This document shows, in pieces, positions 33,105 to 42,131 of a stretch of DNA of 43,833 nt; within the stretch, counting starts at the first letter, position 1, and every line of letters starts with the position of its first letter. This DNA is from Defluviitaleaceae bacterium (GTDB lineage: Bacteria; Bacillota; Clostridia; Lachnospirales; WQUN01), in NCBI GenBank assembly GCA_009786535.1, contig WQRX01000029.1, forward strand, positions 1 to 43,833, written 5' to 3'. The translations under genes were made by a program, and so were the position numbers. The notes beneath the pieces were generated by a model. That model was not told the DNA's origin, ran no database searches, and saw nothing but the letters and a program-made list of their open reading frames with translations.

Positions 33105-33967
33105 AATGGGATATCTCCTTTCCTTAGCATTGAGTTAAGCTCGTATATACGCTTGTAATAAGGCCATACCTTGCGCTTGTTGTGCATTTCGTAATGCCTA
33201 CATAGTACTTCATAAAAATCTATGGCGAGTAAAAATAGGCATTGCGCTTCAAATGCAGGAAGTGCAATTGTCGTTATATATTGACGGGACGCTTCCTCTT
33301 CCAAGGTCATTAAGTGCTTTCTTCCCGTTAAAATAATATGCTCTGTCTCGCCCTCTTCCTGCAAAGCAATGCCGTCATTTAAGCACGCCATTGCTTTTTC
33401 TTCGCTGCCCATGGCTATAAGTATATTTGCCTTGACATAGGTGATATTTGCATAGGCATCCAAATGACGGTCAATATAGTTAAAGGCTAAATCAATGTTT
33501 TCCAACGCGCTTCTATAATCCTGTGTATTAAAGCAAACCCTTGCGATTCGTTTATAAATTAATCCTATGGTCACTTTTGCTGATTTAACTTTTTTCTCAT
33601 CTCGTAAACAGCCCTTTAAAATTTTCAGCGCTTCCTCGTGCCTGCCGACATTGCTGTAATTTTCTGCTAAAAAATAACGGGTGTAAACACTAAAGGACGT
33701 GTTGCCGCTTTTTTCGGCAAGGTCTTGTGATTTAAGTAAATATTCAACAGCCCTGGACGCAAACCCCATGTCGGAAAGGCAGTGACCTATATTGTAATAT
33801 AAAGTTTCGTTATTTAAATTTAATGCGTCTCCCTTTTCTTCTGCAAGCAAAAACGCGCGCAACGCCTCTTTGCGGTTTGTGTGAATTGCCCTTATCCCCA
33901 CTTGGCGGTTATACCAATAAGATGCTTCATCATTAAACGTAGCTGCGCGGGCGTCTAAGCTTACCAT
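33101..33967 (-). CDS. TPR domain of an XRE-TPR regulator, separated from its HTH part by an in-frame TAA
   Basis: 288 residues from the first ATG (33967), but this start has no ribosome site. The frame is open and protein-like without a break back to 34099, next to the TAA that ends the HTH gene in the same frame; the 44 residues before the ATG contain no ATG, GTG or TTG. The protein has several TPR units (ETLYYNIGHCLSDMGFASRA, RYFLAENYSNVGRHEEAL, IYKRIARVCFNTQDYRSAL, YVKANILIAMGSEEKAM). HTH plus TPR is the architecture of peptide-sensing regulators. So the two parts were one gene of about 420 codons, now split by a nonsense codon, or possibly read through. Confidence 0.7.
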   Translation of the reverse strand: MVSLDARAATFNDEASYWYNRQVGIRAIHTNRKEALRAFLLAEEKGDALNLNNETLYYNIGHCLSDMGFASRAVEYLLKSQDLAEKSGNTSFSVYTRYFLAENYSNVGRHEEALKILKGCLRDEKKVKSAKVTIGLIYKRIARVCFNTQDYRSALENIDLAFNYIDRHLDAYANITYVKANILIAMGSEEKAMACLNDGIALQEEGETEHIILTGRKHLMTLEEEASRQYITTIALPAFEAQCLFLLAIDFYEVLCRHYEMHNKRKVWPYYKRIYELNSMLRKGDIPL

Positions 33968-34099
33968 GCATTCTTCTATGGCGGCTGTGTCGCCTGCCGC
34001 TCTGTAGTGTGCTACGTTAAATATGTCGTATAGGTCAATAAGCTCCGCACAAATTAATAGCTTAACGCAGGGCGTTAAATTTTGCTTGATACGCTTGGC

Positions 34100-34366
34100 T
34101 TACTCAATATCATTAAATAAAGACATTTCCTTCCAATCGTATAGCTGCTGCTTAAATGCCATTTCCTCTTCATCGGTTAACGGAAGATTAGGCGCGCCCA
34201 AGGCGAGTTTAAATTGTTGGATAACGCTTTCCGGGGGCGGTTTACCGCTTCCCTCATTTTCTATCTTTTGGAGATACGTTCGGTGAAATCCCATGGCGGT
34301 AGACAACTGCGAAACGGACATTCCGCATTTTTTTCGTATGGCAATCATTTTATTAAGCACCGTCAT
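34100..34366 (-). CDS. XRE-family HTH domain (5' part of a split XRE-TPR regulator)
   Basis: 88 residues; AGGGGTG precedes the ATG. Residues about 5-70 are a Cro/C1 helix-turn-helix (MIAIRKKCGMSVSQLSTAMG, then RTYLQKIENEGSGKPPPESVIQQF). The stop TAA at 34100-34102 falls in the same frame as the following TPR region, with coding-like sequence on both sides. A strong promoter (34414-34442) with an imperfect GCGTATACACGC palindrome over the -10 element lies upstream, fitting autoregulation. Alone it would be a small repressor lacking its sensor. It diverges from the chemoreceptor gene with 303 bases between starts. Confidence 0.82.
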   Translation of the reverse strand: MTVLNKMIAIRKKCGMSVSQLSTAMGFHRTYLQKIENEGSGKPPPESVIQQFKLALGAPNLPLTDEEEMAFKQQLYDWKEMSLFNDIE

Positions 34367-34413
34367 AGCCGCAACACCCCTAGTGAGAATTTTTGCCGGA
34401 ATAGTTGCCCCTT

Positions 34414-34442
34414 AGCGTATACACGCTTTGTCACTTTGTCAA
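34414..34442 (-). promoter_or_regulatory. Sigma-A promoter of the XRE-TPR regulator with overlapping palindrome
   Basis: Minus strand TTGACA (34437-34442), 17-base spacer, TACGCT (34414-34419). The imperfect palindrome GCGTATACACGC (34415-34426) covers the -10 element and is a candidate operator for the regulator itself. Confidence 0.7.
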
Positions 34443-34608
34443 CATTTTTAATATTTTATGTCGCACGCTATCAATAAATTGCCGCTAAACTGCCGTAGCT
34501 AACAACATACGCGAATTAAAAAACAGTTGTATTTACAGGCTTTTAAAGAAAAGCCGCAAATCAGCATTTCTAATAATACAAAATGGCAGAAAGATTCTCG
34601 ACATTTAA

Positions 34609-34637
34609 TTGACAACGCAGCAGTACAACTATAGTAT
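34609..34637 (+). promoter_or_regulatory. Sigma-A promoter of the chemoreceptor gene
   Basis: TTGACA (34609-34614), 17-base spacer, TAGTAT (34632-34637); an overlapping TATAGT at 34630 would give a 15-base spacer. The start point would be near 34644, with GGGGAGG before the ATG at 34670. Confidence 0.75.
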
Positions 34638-34669
34638 CGTTTAATCATAACTAGATTGGGGAGGCTTTT

Positions 34670-36490
34670 ATGAACACCTTAGACAATGCAGAAAAAGTAT
34701 CAAACAATGTAAAGAAGCAGACCGCGGTAGAAATTTTGCGGTTTGCCGCTACGGTTTTCATCATTATCATACTTAGTGCCGTGTCTATTTTTGTATACGC
34801 ACCCGCTGCAATAAAAATAGCCGCCGTTATTGCCTGTGCCGTTGCGTTGATGCTGCATTTTGCAAGGGTTAAGGGCATTGCCAAATTGCTGCACGAAAGC
34901 GCACAGGCAATTAGCAAAAACGATGAAATAGCGGAAGAAATTAAGCGCGTAGAACAAGCAATATGGTCTAACGACTGGTATGCGCGTATCAACGCCAGCG
35001 TATTAAATGATGAAAGCGATGCAAAAGCAAGCAAGGGAATAAACCATTTGCTTGACACCGTTTTTCACTTTTTATACACAATACCTTGTGTTATCTCTAT
35101 GTACAACAGCAATGCACAGTTTATTTATGTCAACAGAAACACCGAATCGCTGGGCTTTAAAAAGGAAGATGTTTTAGGCAAAACATTGTTTGATGTGTCC
35201 CCGTCCGATGATACAGCCGAAACAGTGAAAAAAATAAAAGACGTTTTTACTACGGGCAGCGAAGTGTATTTTCAACAGTCTGTAACCTCACCGTCGGGTG
35301 ATTTATTAATTGAAGATTATTTCATCTACCCCATTAAAAATACGCAAGGGCAAGTGGTTGCCGTTACCGTAGTTAATTTTGATATTAGCGCAACCATTGC
35401 CAAAACAAAAAAAGTGAGCGACTACCAAAACTTTGAAGCCGCCGACATTGCCAATAAATTACGCGAGGGGCTTTCGAAGGGTATTCTTGACTTTACCTTT
35501 GCGCCGGAGCCGCACGACGAAGATACCGCCGCCGCCGCCGCCGCTTACAAGCAAATCGGCGATACGTTAAGCCATGCCATTTCTGTAATAAAGAGTTATG
35601 TAGATGAAATTAACGTAAAGCTAACCGGCATTGCACAGGGCGACTTGACCGTGCGTATCGACCGCGAATATATTGGCGATTTTGTTTCTATCAAGGATTC
35701 GATTAACAATATCAGCAGCAGCTTGCATAAAACAATGGCGGAAATTTCTTCCGCCTCGGTGCAGGTGCTTACGGGTGCAAAGCAAATTGCGACCAGCGCT
35801 ACCGACTTGGCAAACGGCGCTTCGCAACAGGCAAGCTCTATTGAGGAATTGAACGCAACCATTGATGTGATAAGCCAGCAAACGCAGAAAAATGCGGGCA
35901 GTGCCGCCGACGCCAGCGTACTTTCCGAAAAATCTACCCAAAATGCAAAAGACGGCAACAAGGATATGCAAAAAATGCTCGATGCCATGGTGGAAATTAA
36001 AAAATCCAGCACCGACATTTCGCGCATTAACAGTGTAATTCAAGAAATTTCGTTCCAAACCAATTTGCTTGCGCTAAACGCTTCGGTAGAAGCCGCCCGT
36101 GCGGGCGAACACGGCAGAGGCTTTGCCGTGGTAGCGGACGAAGTGCGAAGCCTGGCTGCCCGAAGCCAAAACGCCGCAGAAGAAACCAACGGGCTAATTA
36201 CAGATTCAAATAACCGCGTAGACATGGGCAGTAATATTGCCGCTTCTACCGCCGAGGCGTTAAAGCTTATCGTAAGCAACGCAGATGAGGTTTTGCAAAT
36301 TATTAACGATATTTCTGCATCATCCCGCGAGCAAGCCGATGCAGTTGGGCAAGTAAGCGTTGGCGTAAGCCAGATTTCTAACGTGGTGCAAAGCAACTCT
36401 GCCGTGTCGGAACAAACCGCTGCCGCCGCGCAGGAGTTAAATTCACAAGCCGAGCTGCTTCGGCAGTTGGTGTCATTCTTCAAGCTGTAA
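34670..36490 (+). CDS. Methyl-accepting chemotaxis protein with cytoplasmic PAS domain
   Basis: 606 residues. Two membrane segments (about 22-42 and 46-64) are almost adjacent, leaving essentially no extracellular sensor. A PAS domain follows (about 138-250; [30 protein letters not shown]), then a HAMP-like stretch ([25 protein letters not shown] shortened here to its core GDLTVRI) and the long signalling hairpin with the conserved tip [20 protein letters not shown] and [15 protein letters not shown]. It should sense a cytoplasmic cue (redox, light or ligand through PAS) and control CheA through CheW. It ends without the pentapeptide tether seen in E. coli receptors. CheR encoded at 5.2 kb could methylate it. 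Confidence 0.94.
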   Translation: MNTLDNAEKVSNNVKKQTAVEILRFAATVFIIIILSAVSIFVYAPAAIKIAAVIACAVALMLHFARVKGIAKLLHESAQAISKNDEIAEEIKRVEQAIWSNDWYARINASVLNDESDAKASKGINHLLDTVFHFLYTIPCVISMYNSNAQFIYVNRNTESLGFKKEDVLGKTLFDVSPSDDTAETVKKIKDVFTTGSEVYFQQSVTSPSGDLLIEDYFIYPIKNTQGQVVAVTVVNFDISATIAKTKKVSDYQNFEAADIANKLREGLSKGILDFTFAPEPHDEDTAAAAAAYKQIGDTLSHAISVIKSYVDEINVKLTGIAQGDLTVRIDREYIGDFVSIKDSINNISSSLHKTMAEISSASVQVLTGAKQIATSATDLANGASQQASSIEELNATIDVISQQTQKNAGSAADASVLSEKSTQNAKDGNKDMQKMLDAMVEIKKSSTDISRINSVIQEISFQTNLLALNASVEAARAGEHGRGFAVVADEVRSLAARSQNAAEETNGLITDSNNRVDMGSNIAASTAEALKLIVSNADEVLQIINDISASSREQADAVGQVSVGVSQISNVVQSNSAVSEQTAAAAQELNSQAELLRQLVSFFKL

Positions 36491-36517
36491 TATTTTTACA
36501 ATAGGGAGGACTTATAA

Positions 36518-37741
36518 GTGAAAGACGACATAATGATTCGTGTTGCTAAGGAAGAGGATATTGAAGCGGCGTTAGAAGTTTTGGGATACAGTTTTTATCA
36601 CGACCCATTTTTCACATGGGCGGTGGAGGATGAAGCCGACCGCATGGAAGTGGTAAGCGCCTATTATCGGGTGTATATGAGGCATTGCCTAACAAACGGC
36701 GTTACCCACTTGGCATATAAAAAAGAGGACGAACTATTGGGCGTTTCGGTATGGCTTTCTAACGATGCGCGGGGTGACCGCTTAAGCGACGACATTGAGC
36801 GCGCCGTGGGTAAATATGTATCCCGCTTTCGCGTATTTGGGCAGCGTTCGTACTTGCATGAGCCGCAAGACACTTATTTTAGCCAATTAATCGGCTTTGG
36901 GGTTGTACCTGCGGCACAGGGCATGGGCATTGGGCTTGCACTTTTGGAATACCACGGCAAAGAACTGGACGCGATGGGCAAATCGTCTTACATTGAGGCA
37001 AGCACACAGCGTTCCTTTGAAGGGGTATATAAGCGGGCGGGGTATCAGCCCATTGGCGAAGTGATTCCGTTTTCCGAAACCAACAAATTATATCCGCTGT
37101 GGCGCCCTGCAAAAAGCACGGCTTCGGAAACGCCCGTTCGTAAAAAAAGAGAATATGTACTTGACAGCGTAATCCGCTTTGGTAAATATGACTGGCGGGT
37201 GCTGGATGTACAGGACGATAAGGTGCTGATTATCACAGAAAAGGTGCTGGAAACAAAAGCCTATCACATAAACAATGAACCCGTAGTTTGGGAGAATTGC
37301 AGCCTACGCCATTACTTAAACAACGAGTTTTACCATACCTTCACAGACGCGGAAAAAGAAGATATTGCACTCATCAATATCACGAATTACGGCAACCAAT
37401 GGTTTGGCAACAGCAGTGGCGGCGGTACGATGGACTACATCTTCTTGTTAAGCATTGACGGCACGGTTAAATATTTCGGCGACAGCAGGCAGCTACGCGG
37501 CGGCAATGAAAACGACAAGCATTTCATTGATGATGAATTTAATAACGCGCGAAAAGCCGTAACGCCTGAGGGCGAGCCCTCCAGTTGGTGGCTAAGAACA
37601 GCGGGCAGTGACGGTAACTTAACCGCAAGCGTTACCACCGATGGGCGGATTTCCGTTAGCGGCGATTTTGTGAACCGTGACTTTGCCCCCATTGCAGGGG
37701 TGCGCCCGCTGCTGTGGCTGAGCCAGTACGTTAAAAATTAA
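36518..37741 (+). CDS. GNAT acetyltransferase fused to a DUF6273-like domain
   Basis: 407 residues from a GTG at 36518 with GGGAGGA upstream. Residues about 3-195 form a GNAT N-acetyltransferase: IRVAKEEDIEAALEVLGYSF at the start, the acetyl-CoA loop GVVPAAQGMGIGLALLEY and EASTQRSFEGVYKRAGYQ. From about 207 a second domain follows (VIRFGKYDWRVLDV, WENCSLRHYLNNEFYHTF, WWLRTAGSDG, FAPIAGVRPLLWL), which I recognise as the DUF6273 type often found on Clostridial surface or lectin-like proteins. No signal peptide is present, so both parts should be cytoplasmic. The fusion is unusual; the substrate is unknown. Confidence 0.85.
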   Translation: MKDDIMIRVAKEEDIEAALEVLGYSFYHDPFFTWAVEDEADRMEVVSAYYRVYMRHCLTNGVTHLAYKKEDELLGVSVWLSNDARGDRLSDDIERAVGKYVSRFRVFGQRSYLHEPQDTYFSQLIGFGVVPAAQGMGIGLALLEYHGKELDAMGKSSYIEASTQRSFEGVYKRAGYQPIGEVIPFSETNKLYPLWRPAKSTASETPVRKKREYVLDSVIRFGKYDWRVLDVQDDKVLIITEKVLETKAYHINNEPVVWENCSLRHYLNNEFYHTFTDAEKEDIALINITNYGNQWFGNSSGGGTMDYIFLLSIDGTVKYFGDSRQLRGGNENDKHFIDDEFNNARKAVTPEGEPSSWWLRTAGSDGNLTASVTTDGRISVSGDFVNRDFAPIAGVRPLLWLSQYVKN

Positions 37742-37758
37742 ATTAACAATAACTACGC

Positions 37759-38841
37759 CTAACAACACCCCTCGCGGCATACATCGGGGAATGCTACATC
37801 ATCTAATGCGGGCAGAAATACAATATCCGCCTGTGCGGTTTTTTCTTCCAAGCCTGCAAAAATGGCTTCCACCATGCGGTCCTCCATGCTGCGGGGCTGG
37901 GTTTGGTTTAGGGCGTGCCAGTCATTTTCGTTGGGCTCTATGCGTTTAATGATGTGATAGCCGAACATGCTTTGCACGGGGGGCGCAACTTCACCCATAG
38001 ATAGTGCGCGGGTGGTTGCTTCAAATTCGGGCACCATTTCGTTAGCGGCAAAGGAATACCCGTTAGGGAAGCCAAAAATACCCGTATCCTGCGTGTAGGT
38101 GTGCATAAGGGTGTCAAAATCTTCGCCCGCTTCTAACCGTTCCCACAAATGCGTGATAAAGGCGTGGGCTTCTTCTTCGGTGTTAAAATTATCAAAATTT
38201 GCAAGAATATGCTTTGCGCCAAGCAACGGGGGGTCGGCGGGCAAAAATTGGGCAAAGGGCGCAAATGCATCTGTATCAACCAGTAAAAAGTCAATTAAAT
38301 TGTCTAATAAAATTTGCAAACGGTATAAATCGGCAAGGTGCGTCGGGTCACGAAAGCCGTCGGCGTGTAACAATGTGTGGAATTGCTCTTCGCCCAAAAC
38401 ATCGTACAGGCGGGCAATTTCGTTGTCTATCATTTCTTGTTCAAAATCCATGAGTATTATGCCTAATGCATGTGCGTATGCGTCAAATACGGTGTAAAAT
38501 GCCGCCGTGCGTACCGCTTCTTCGCGTATAACGCGCCCAAAGGTTACGCCGCTGGAATGCATTGCGTATTCGTCTATCTCAAATTCGCCGTGTTCCATAA
38601 AAAATTCCCACAAAAAGCGCTCTTCCACGTGGGGGATATGAATTTTTACCTCGTGGGCGTTTAGGTATACGCCGTTTACCCGCGCTACCTGCGTAATCCC
38701 CGCCTCGCTTGCGGCGGGCGCGCCGTAGGCGGGTGCTTCGTCGTCGTCTTGTGCGTTATTTTCCTGCCCATTATCGGCGCAGGCGGCAAGCAGTACAAGC
38801 AAAAAAGCGAGTGCGATACCTAGTAAAACCCGTAATTTCAT
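37759..38841 (-). CDS. PrsA-like lipoprotein with parvulin peptidyl-prolyl isomerase domain
   Basis: 360 residues from the ATG at 38841, after AAAAAGG; the longer frame to 39009 lacks a site and runs into the promoter. Signal peptide with lipobox LLAAC (Cys21), so it is lipid-anchored outside the membrane. A helical chaperone-like region (about 50-210) precedes the parvulin domain (about 213-320: GAKHILANF, then FGFPNGYSFAANEMVPEFE and FGYHIIKRI). Such proteins help secreted proteins fold after export. The C-terminus ends in CREGCC, which is odd. A TATAAT-type -10 at about 38878-38883 lies in the divergent region shared with the third ECF sigma gene. Confidence 0.9.
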   Translation of the reverse strand: MKLRVLLGIALAFLLVLLAACADNGQENNAQDDDEAPAYGAPAASEAGITQVARVNGVYLNAHEVKIHIPHVEERFLWEFFMEHGEFEIDEYAMHSSGVTFGRVIREEAVRTAAFYTVFDAYAHALGIILMDFEQEMIDNEIARLYDVLGEEQFHTLLHADGFRDPTHLADLYRLQILLDNLIDFLLVDTDAFAPFAQFLPADPPLLGAKHILANFDNFNTEEEAHAFITHLWERLEAGEDFDTLMHTYTQDTGIFGFPNGYSFAANEMVPEFEATTRALSMGEVAPPVQSMFGYHIIKRIEPNENDWHALNQTQPRSMEDRMVEAIFAGLEEKTAQADIVFLPALDDVAFPDVCREGCC

Positions 38842-38960
38842 ATAATTCATCCTTTTTTGTTTAATATTATTACGCTTATTATACCCACATGTCACCATTT
38901 GTACATAGCCTGTGTCTTTATTAGCGAAGGCCTTTAAGAAAAACCGAGGGGAGCGAGGGA

Positions 38961-39458
38961 ATGGATGCGTTGTTACTGCGCGGGGTGCGTAACGCAAGCG
39001 AACGCGCACTGGAAAAAATTATCACCAAATACGCGCCGTACTTGTGTACGGTTATCCGCAACGCGGCAGGGGACTTAACCCCCGAAGACGTAGAGGAAAC
39101 CGCGGCAGATACCTTCTTTGCCCTGTGGGAAAATGCGCAAGCCGTGCAAAAATTAAAGCCATGGTTAGCCGCAACCGCACGCAACAAAGCGCTGAACAAA
39201 CGCCGTGCCTTGTATAATACCCTTCCGCTGGAGGAGAAAATCGCCTGCACCGCCGCCGATACCGACCTGCAATTAGACGTGCAAGCAGCCTTGCAAACCA
39301 TGGAAATGCCCGACCGCGAAATATTTGAAAAATTTTATTTCGACGGGCAAAGTATTCCCGCCATTACGCAAACGGTAAACCTGAGCGAAGCGGCGGTAAA
39401 GCAACGCCTGTCACGCGGGCGGCGCAAATTACGCGAAAAATTAGGAGGCTCAATATGA
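38961..39458 (+). CDS. ECF-type RNA polymerase sigma factor
   Basis: 165 residues with GGGGAGCGAGGGA before the ATG. Region 2: ALEKIITKYAPYLCTVI, then EDVEETAADTFFALWEN; region 4: MPDREIFEKFYFDGQSIPAITQTVNLSEAAVKQRLSRGRRKL. Its stop overlaps the start of the next gene (ATGA), the usual sigma/anti-sigma arrangement, and an HtrA protease follows. The divergent PrsA-like foldase gene fits an envelope-folding stress response. Target promoters are not identifiable here. Confidence 0.9.
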   Translation: MDALLLRGVRNASERALEKIITKYAPYLCTVIRNAAGDLTPEDVEETAADTFFALWENAQAVQKLKPWLAATARNKALNKRRALYNTLPLEEKIACTAADTDLQLDVQAALQTMEMPDREIFEKFYFDGQSIPAITQTVNLSEAAVKQRLSRGRRKLREKLGGSI

Positions 39459-40885
39459 ACGATTTAACCAACCGCATAAAAAAACAAACGATGGAAAAAA
39501 TTCACAACCAATCCGGTAAAAAGCCCCGCGTACCAAGCTACGGCTACGCTTCAAGGGCGGCGGCATTTATTGCTGTATTTTTTATGGCTACGTCCCTTAC
39601 GGTTTTTGCGGCGTACAGCTTTGGCGGGTTTGCGGGCTTGCGCAGCATCATAGGCGAACCCCGCGCCGACCTGCTTTCCCCCTTGGAAATTACCCCGCTT
39701 GCTAATATTACCGAAGAATCGGGCTTTCGCGCAGAGGTTATTGCCGTGGGCGTGTTTAACAACATGCTGGACTTGTATATTACACTGGAGGATACAGTAA
39801 GCAACCGCTTGGAGGGTCCTTTTGACCTGGAAGCATCTATCCGCTGCGGGGAAGGGCATATGATAAGCCCCGCCATTTTCTCACAGCGCCACCTTCAGCA
39901 TTTTTATGGCGAGGGCACCCAATCAAACAGCATTGTACACCGCACGCCCTGCGGCATTGTTACCTTACGTGCAAGCCACATGCTGCGCGAACCCATAACA
40001 AACGGTGGCATTGCCTTTCATTTAGATGCGATTCACTATAACTTTAGCCGGCATGAGGTGGATTTAACCTTTGCCCTTGCTTATGCACAGGAGCAAGCCC
40101 CCGCCTACACAGGTGCGTTTATGCCCCTCTTAACGCCCCATATGCATAATATTCCCGTGCAGCTTGCCACCCACCCCTATATGAGTATGCACTATATTTC
40201 CGGCATAGGCTTTATTGACGGAAGGCTGCATATCCAAGAATACTTCCCCCGGGACCAAATACCAAGCATGATGAACCGCCTTAATGTGTACAATAACTAC
40301 ACGGGGCAATGGTTTTGGCCCGCCGTCCTATGGGGGGATTGCGGCGATGTAAGCACAAGCCAAGTCGCACATTTGTTGTTTTCCGTGGATGAGCAGGGCA
40401 ATATAGACGTAGGCAGGCATGGAAATTTCCAAGAGCGTTCCTTCCATTTCTACCCGATACCTATGGAAAATTATCGCTTGACCGCCACTTTTCTGGACTA
40501 CGACACAACTCCAATTAATTGGGTAGTACCCTTTGACTTAGATATGCCCGAAGTAAATGAAATTATCCTAACCAACCTCAACCTATTTGTGCCCCGTGCC
40601 AACGCCTATGTAAATGAAATGCGCATTTCCCCCTTTGGGATAAGCGTTTCGTGGCTGCCCATTGAAGCACCGCAAGATTCACGTATATTCATGTCAGCTG
40701 CTGGAGCCGTGGATATACGCATCACCCCCTACAATGCCCGTCCCATTGTAGTGAGTAGCCGCTCTGCCGCAGTAATTTCGGAAACCCGCGAGGAAATATG
40801 GTTCTACGAAATGCCCGAGCCTATATTTGACTTTAGCATAATAGCGTCGCTAACCATCGGCGGGGTGTTGGTAGAACTCCCATAA
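39455..40885 (+). CDS. Single-pass membrane protein, probable anti-sigma factor of the third ECF module
   Basis: 476 residues; the ATG overlaps the sigma stop and follows TTAGGAGG. About 28 cytoplasmic residues (MNDLTNRIKKQTMEKIHN) lead to a membrane segment at about 32-52 (AAAFIAVFFMATSLTVFAAY), then an extracytoplasmic region of more than 400 residues, beta-rich, with no catalytic motif. The short cytoplasmic part resembles the DUF4179-type anti-sigma layout rather than the zinc-finger type. Coupling to the sigma gene supports regulation of that factor; the outer domain would be the sensor. I cannot name the outer domain. Confidence 0.78.
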   Translation: MNDLTNRIKKQTMEKIHNQSGKKPRVPSYGYASRAAAFIAVFFMATSLTVFAAYSFGGFAGLRSIIGEPRADLLSPLEITPLANITEESGFRAEVIAVGVFNNMLDLYITLEDTVSNRLEGPFDLEASIRCGEGHMISPAIFSQRHLQHFYGEGTQSNSIVHRTPCGIVTLRASHMLREPITNGGIAFHLDAIHYNFSRHEVDLTFALAYAQEQAPAYTGAFMPLLTPHMHNIPVQLATHPYMSMHYISGIGFIDGRLHIQEYFPRDQIPSMMNRLNVYNNYTGQWFWPAVLWGDCGDVSTSQVAHLLFSVDEQGNIDVGRHGNFQERSFHFYPIPMENYRLTATFLDYDTTPINWVVPFDLDMPEVNEIILTNLNLFVPRANAYVNEMRISPFGISVSWLPIEAPQDSRIFMSAAGAVDIRITPYNARPIVVSSRSAAVISETREEIWFYEMPEPIFDFSIIASLTIGGVLVELP

Positions 40886-40897
40886 AAGTGCTATAAT
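40868..40897 (+). promoter_or_regulatory. Possible promoter for the second HtrA gene
   Basis: TTGGTA (40868-40873), 18-base spacer, TATAAT (40892-40897), overlapping the 3' end of the anti-sigma-like gene. It would give the protease transcription independent of the sigma operon. Confidence 0.5.
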
Positions 40898-40946
40898 CCC
40901 ACCATAAAAATTTCAATAGCCCCATTCCCTTGAAAGGTTGTGCCGT

Positions 40947-42128
40947 ATGCCGTCCCCCTCTTACCCGCAAAACTTTTTTAGATATTTTTTACTTGCCTTG
41001 CTGGCGGTGTGCCTTGGCGGCGCTACCTTATTCGGCGGGCTTGGCGCAGGGCGCACGGCTATGCTTCATTTTTTCCAAGGGTCGGACAGCGCACCTGCGC
41101 TGTCCGGCGGGGTTAGTACGCCGCAATTTGGCCCCCCCCCCCATATCTTCCCCATCGCATGTACAGAGGTGGATTTTACCGATGCCATTGATTTGGTGCG
41201 TAACGCCGTGGTTAGCATAACCATGGAAGCGGAAGTGGGCATATCACGCGGGGTACCCCGTTTTGTGGAGGGCTCGGGCAGCGGCTTCATTTTTTACATC
41301 GACGATACCTACGCCTACATCGCCACCAATAATCATGTGGTGGAAAACGCCTCCCGCATTACCATTTCACTGGACGACGAAACAAACATTACTGCCCATT
41401 TAGTCGGCGCAAAGCCCGAAACCGACCTTGCGGTGCTTTCTGTGCCCCTGCTTTCCCTGCACGAAAGCGGTAAGCCCTTTACCGCCGCCGCGCTAGGCTG
41501 CTCCAACTCGCTTCGCATGGGCGACAGCGTAGTTGCCATTGGCAACGCACTTGGCGAAGGCAAGCGCACAACGCAGGGCATTGTTAGCGCGTTAAACCTG
41601 CTCATTCGCGTACCCAACCCCGCAACGGGGGAACATTTGCCCCTAAACGTTTTCCAAACCGATGCGGCTGTAAACCGCGGAAATTCCGGTGGGCCGTTAA
41701 TTAACGCACAGGGTGAAGTGGTGGGCATTATTACCGCAAAATTTATGGGCATTGGTGTAGAAGGCATGGGCTATGTGCTTCCCATCGACAATGTGCGCGA
41801 TATGCTGAACTACCTGCGCGAAACGGGCACCGGCATTATGCCTTTTATGGGCATAGGGCATGACACGATTGACGAAAACCTGCGCGTTCAATTTAACCTG
41901 CCATCCGTTGGGCAGTGGATTACCCGCGTTACCCCCTACACACCTGCTTACGAAGCGGGCTTGCAGCTCGGCGACCTGATTGTGCGCTTTAACGGCATTA
42001 CCATCACCAACTTCTACGACCTGCGCGACGCGCTAATTGCAAGCAGAATTGGCGAAACCGTAACCTTAGGCATTTACCGCAACAACGAATTCTTAGAAGT
42101 CCCAATAACCTTAGGCGCACCGAGGTAA
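40947..42128 (+). CDS. HtrA/DegP-like serine protease (S1C) with PDZ domain, second copy
   Basis: 393 residues from the ATG at 40947, after GAAAGG; a GTG at 40938 is another option. N-terminal signal anchor at about 13-35. The triad is intact: His130 (ATNNHVVE), Asp160 (ETDLAVLSV) and Ser247 (NRGNSGGPL). One PDZ domain follows (about 305-390; AGLQLGDLIVRFNG). The protein differs from the copy at 23.5 kb in its insertion between strands and in its N-terminus, so it is a paralogue, not a recent duplicate. It follows the third ECF sigma/anti-sigma pair and could process its partner or respond to it. Confidence 0.93.
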   Translation: MPSPSYPQNFFRYFLLALLAVCLGGATLFGGLGAGRTAMLHFFQGSDSAPALSGGVSTPQFGPPPHIFPIACTEVDFTDAIDLVRNAVVSITMEAEVGISRGVPRFVEGSGSGFIFYIDDTYAYIATNNHVVENASRITISLDDETNITAHLVGAKPETDLAVLSVPLLSLHESGKPFTAAALGCSNSLRMGDSVVAIGNALGEGKRTTQGIVSALNLLIRVPNPATGEHLPLNVFQTDAAVNRGNSGGPLINAQGEVVGIITAKFMGIGVEGMGYVLPIDNVRDMLNYLRETGTGIMPFMGIGHDTIDENLRVQFNLPSVGQWITRVTPYTPAYEAGLQLGDLIVRFNGITITNFYDLRDALIASRIGETVTLGIYRNNEFLEVPITLGAPR

Positions 42129-42131
42129 CCC

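Larger units (their letters stand above)
34367..34669. other. Divergent control region between XRE regulator and chemoreceptor
   Basis: 303 bases without a gene. It holds a leftward promoter (34414-34442), a rightward promoter (34609-34637) and a hairpin GGCTTTT/AAAAGCC at about 34537-34554. The middle is AT-rich. No further ORF with a ribosome site is seen. Confidence 0.6.
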
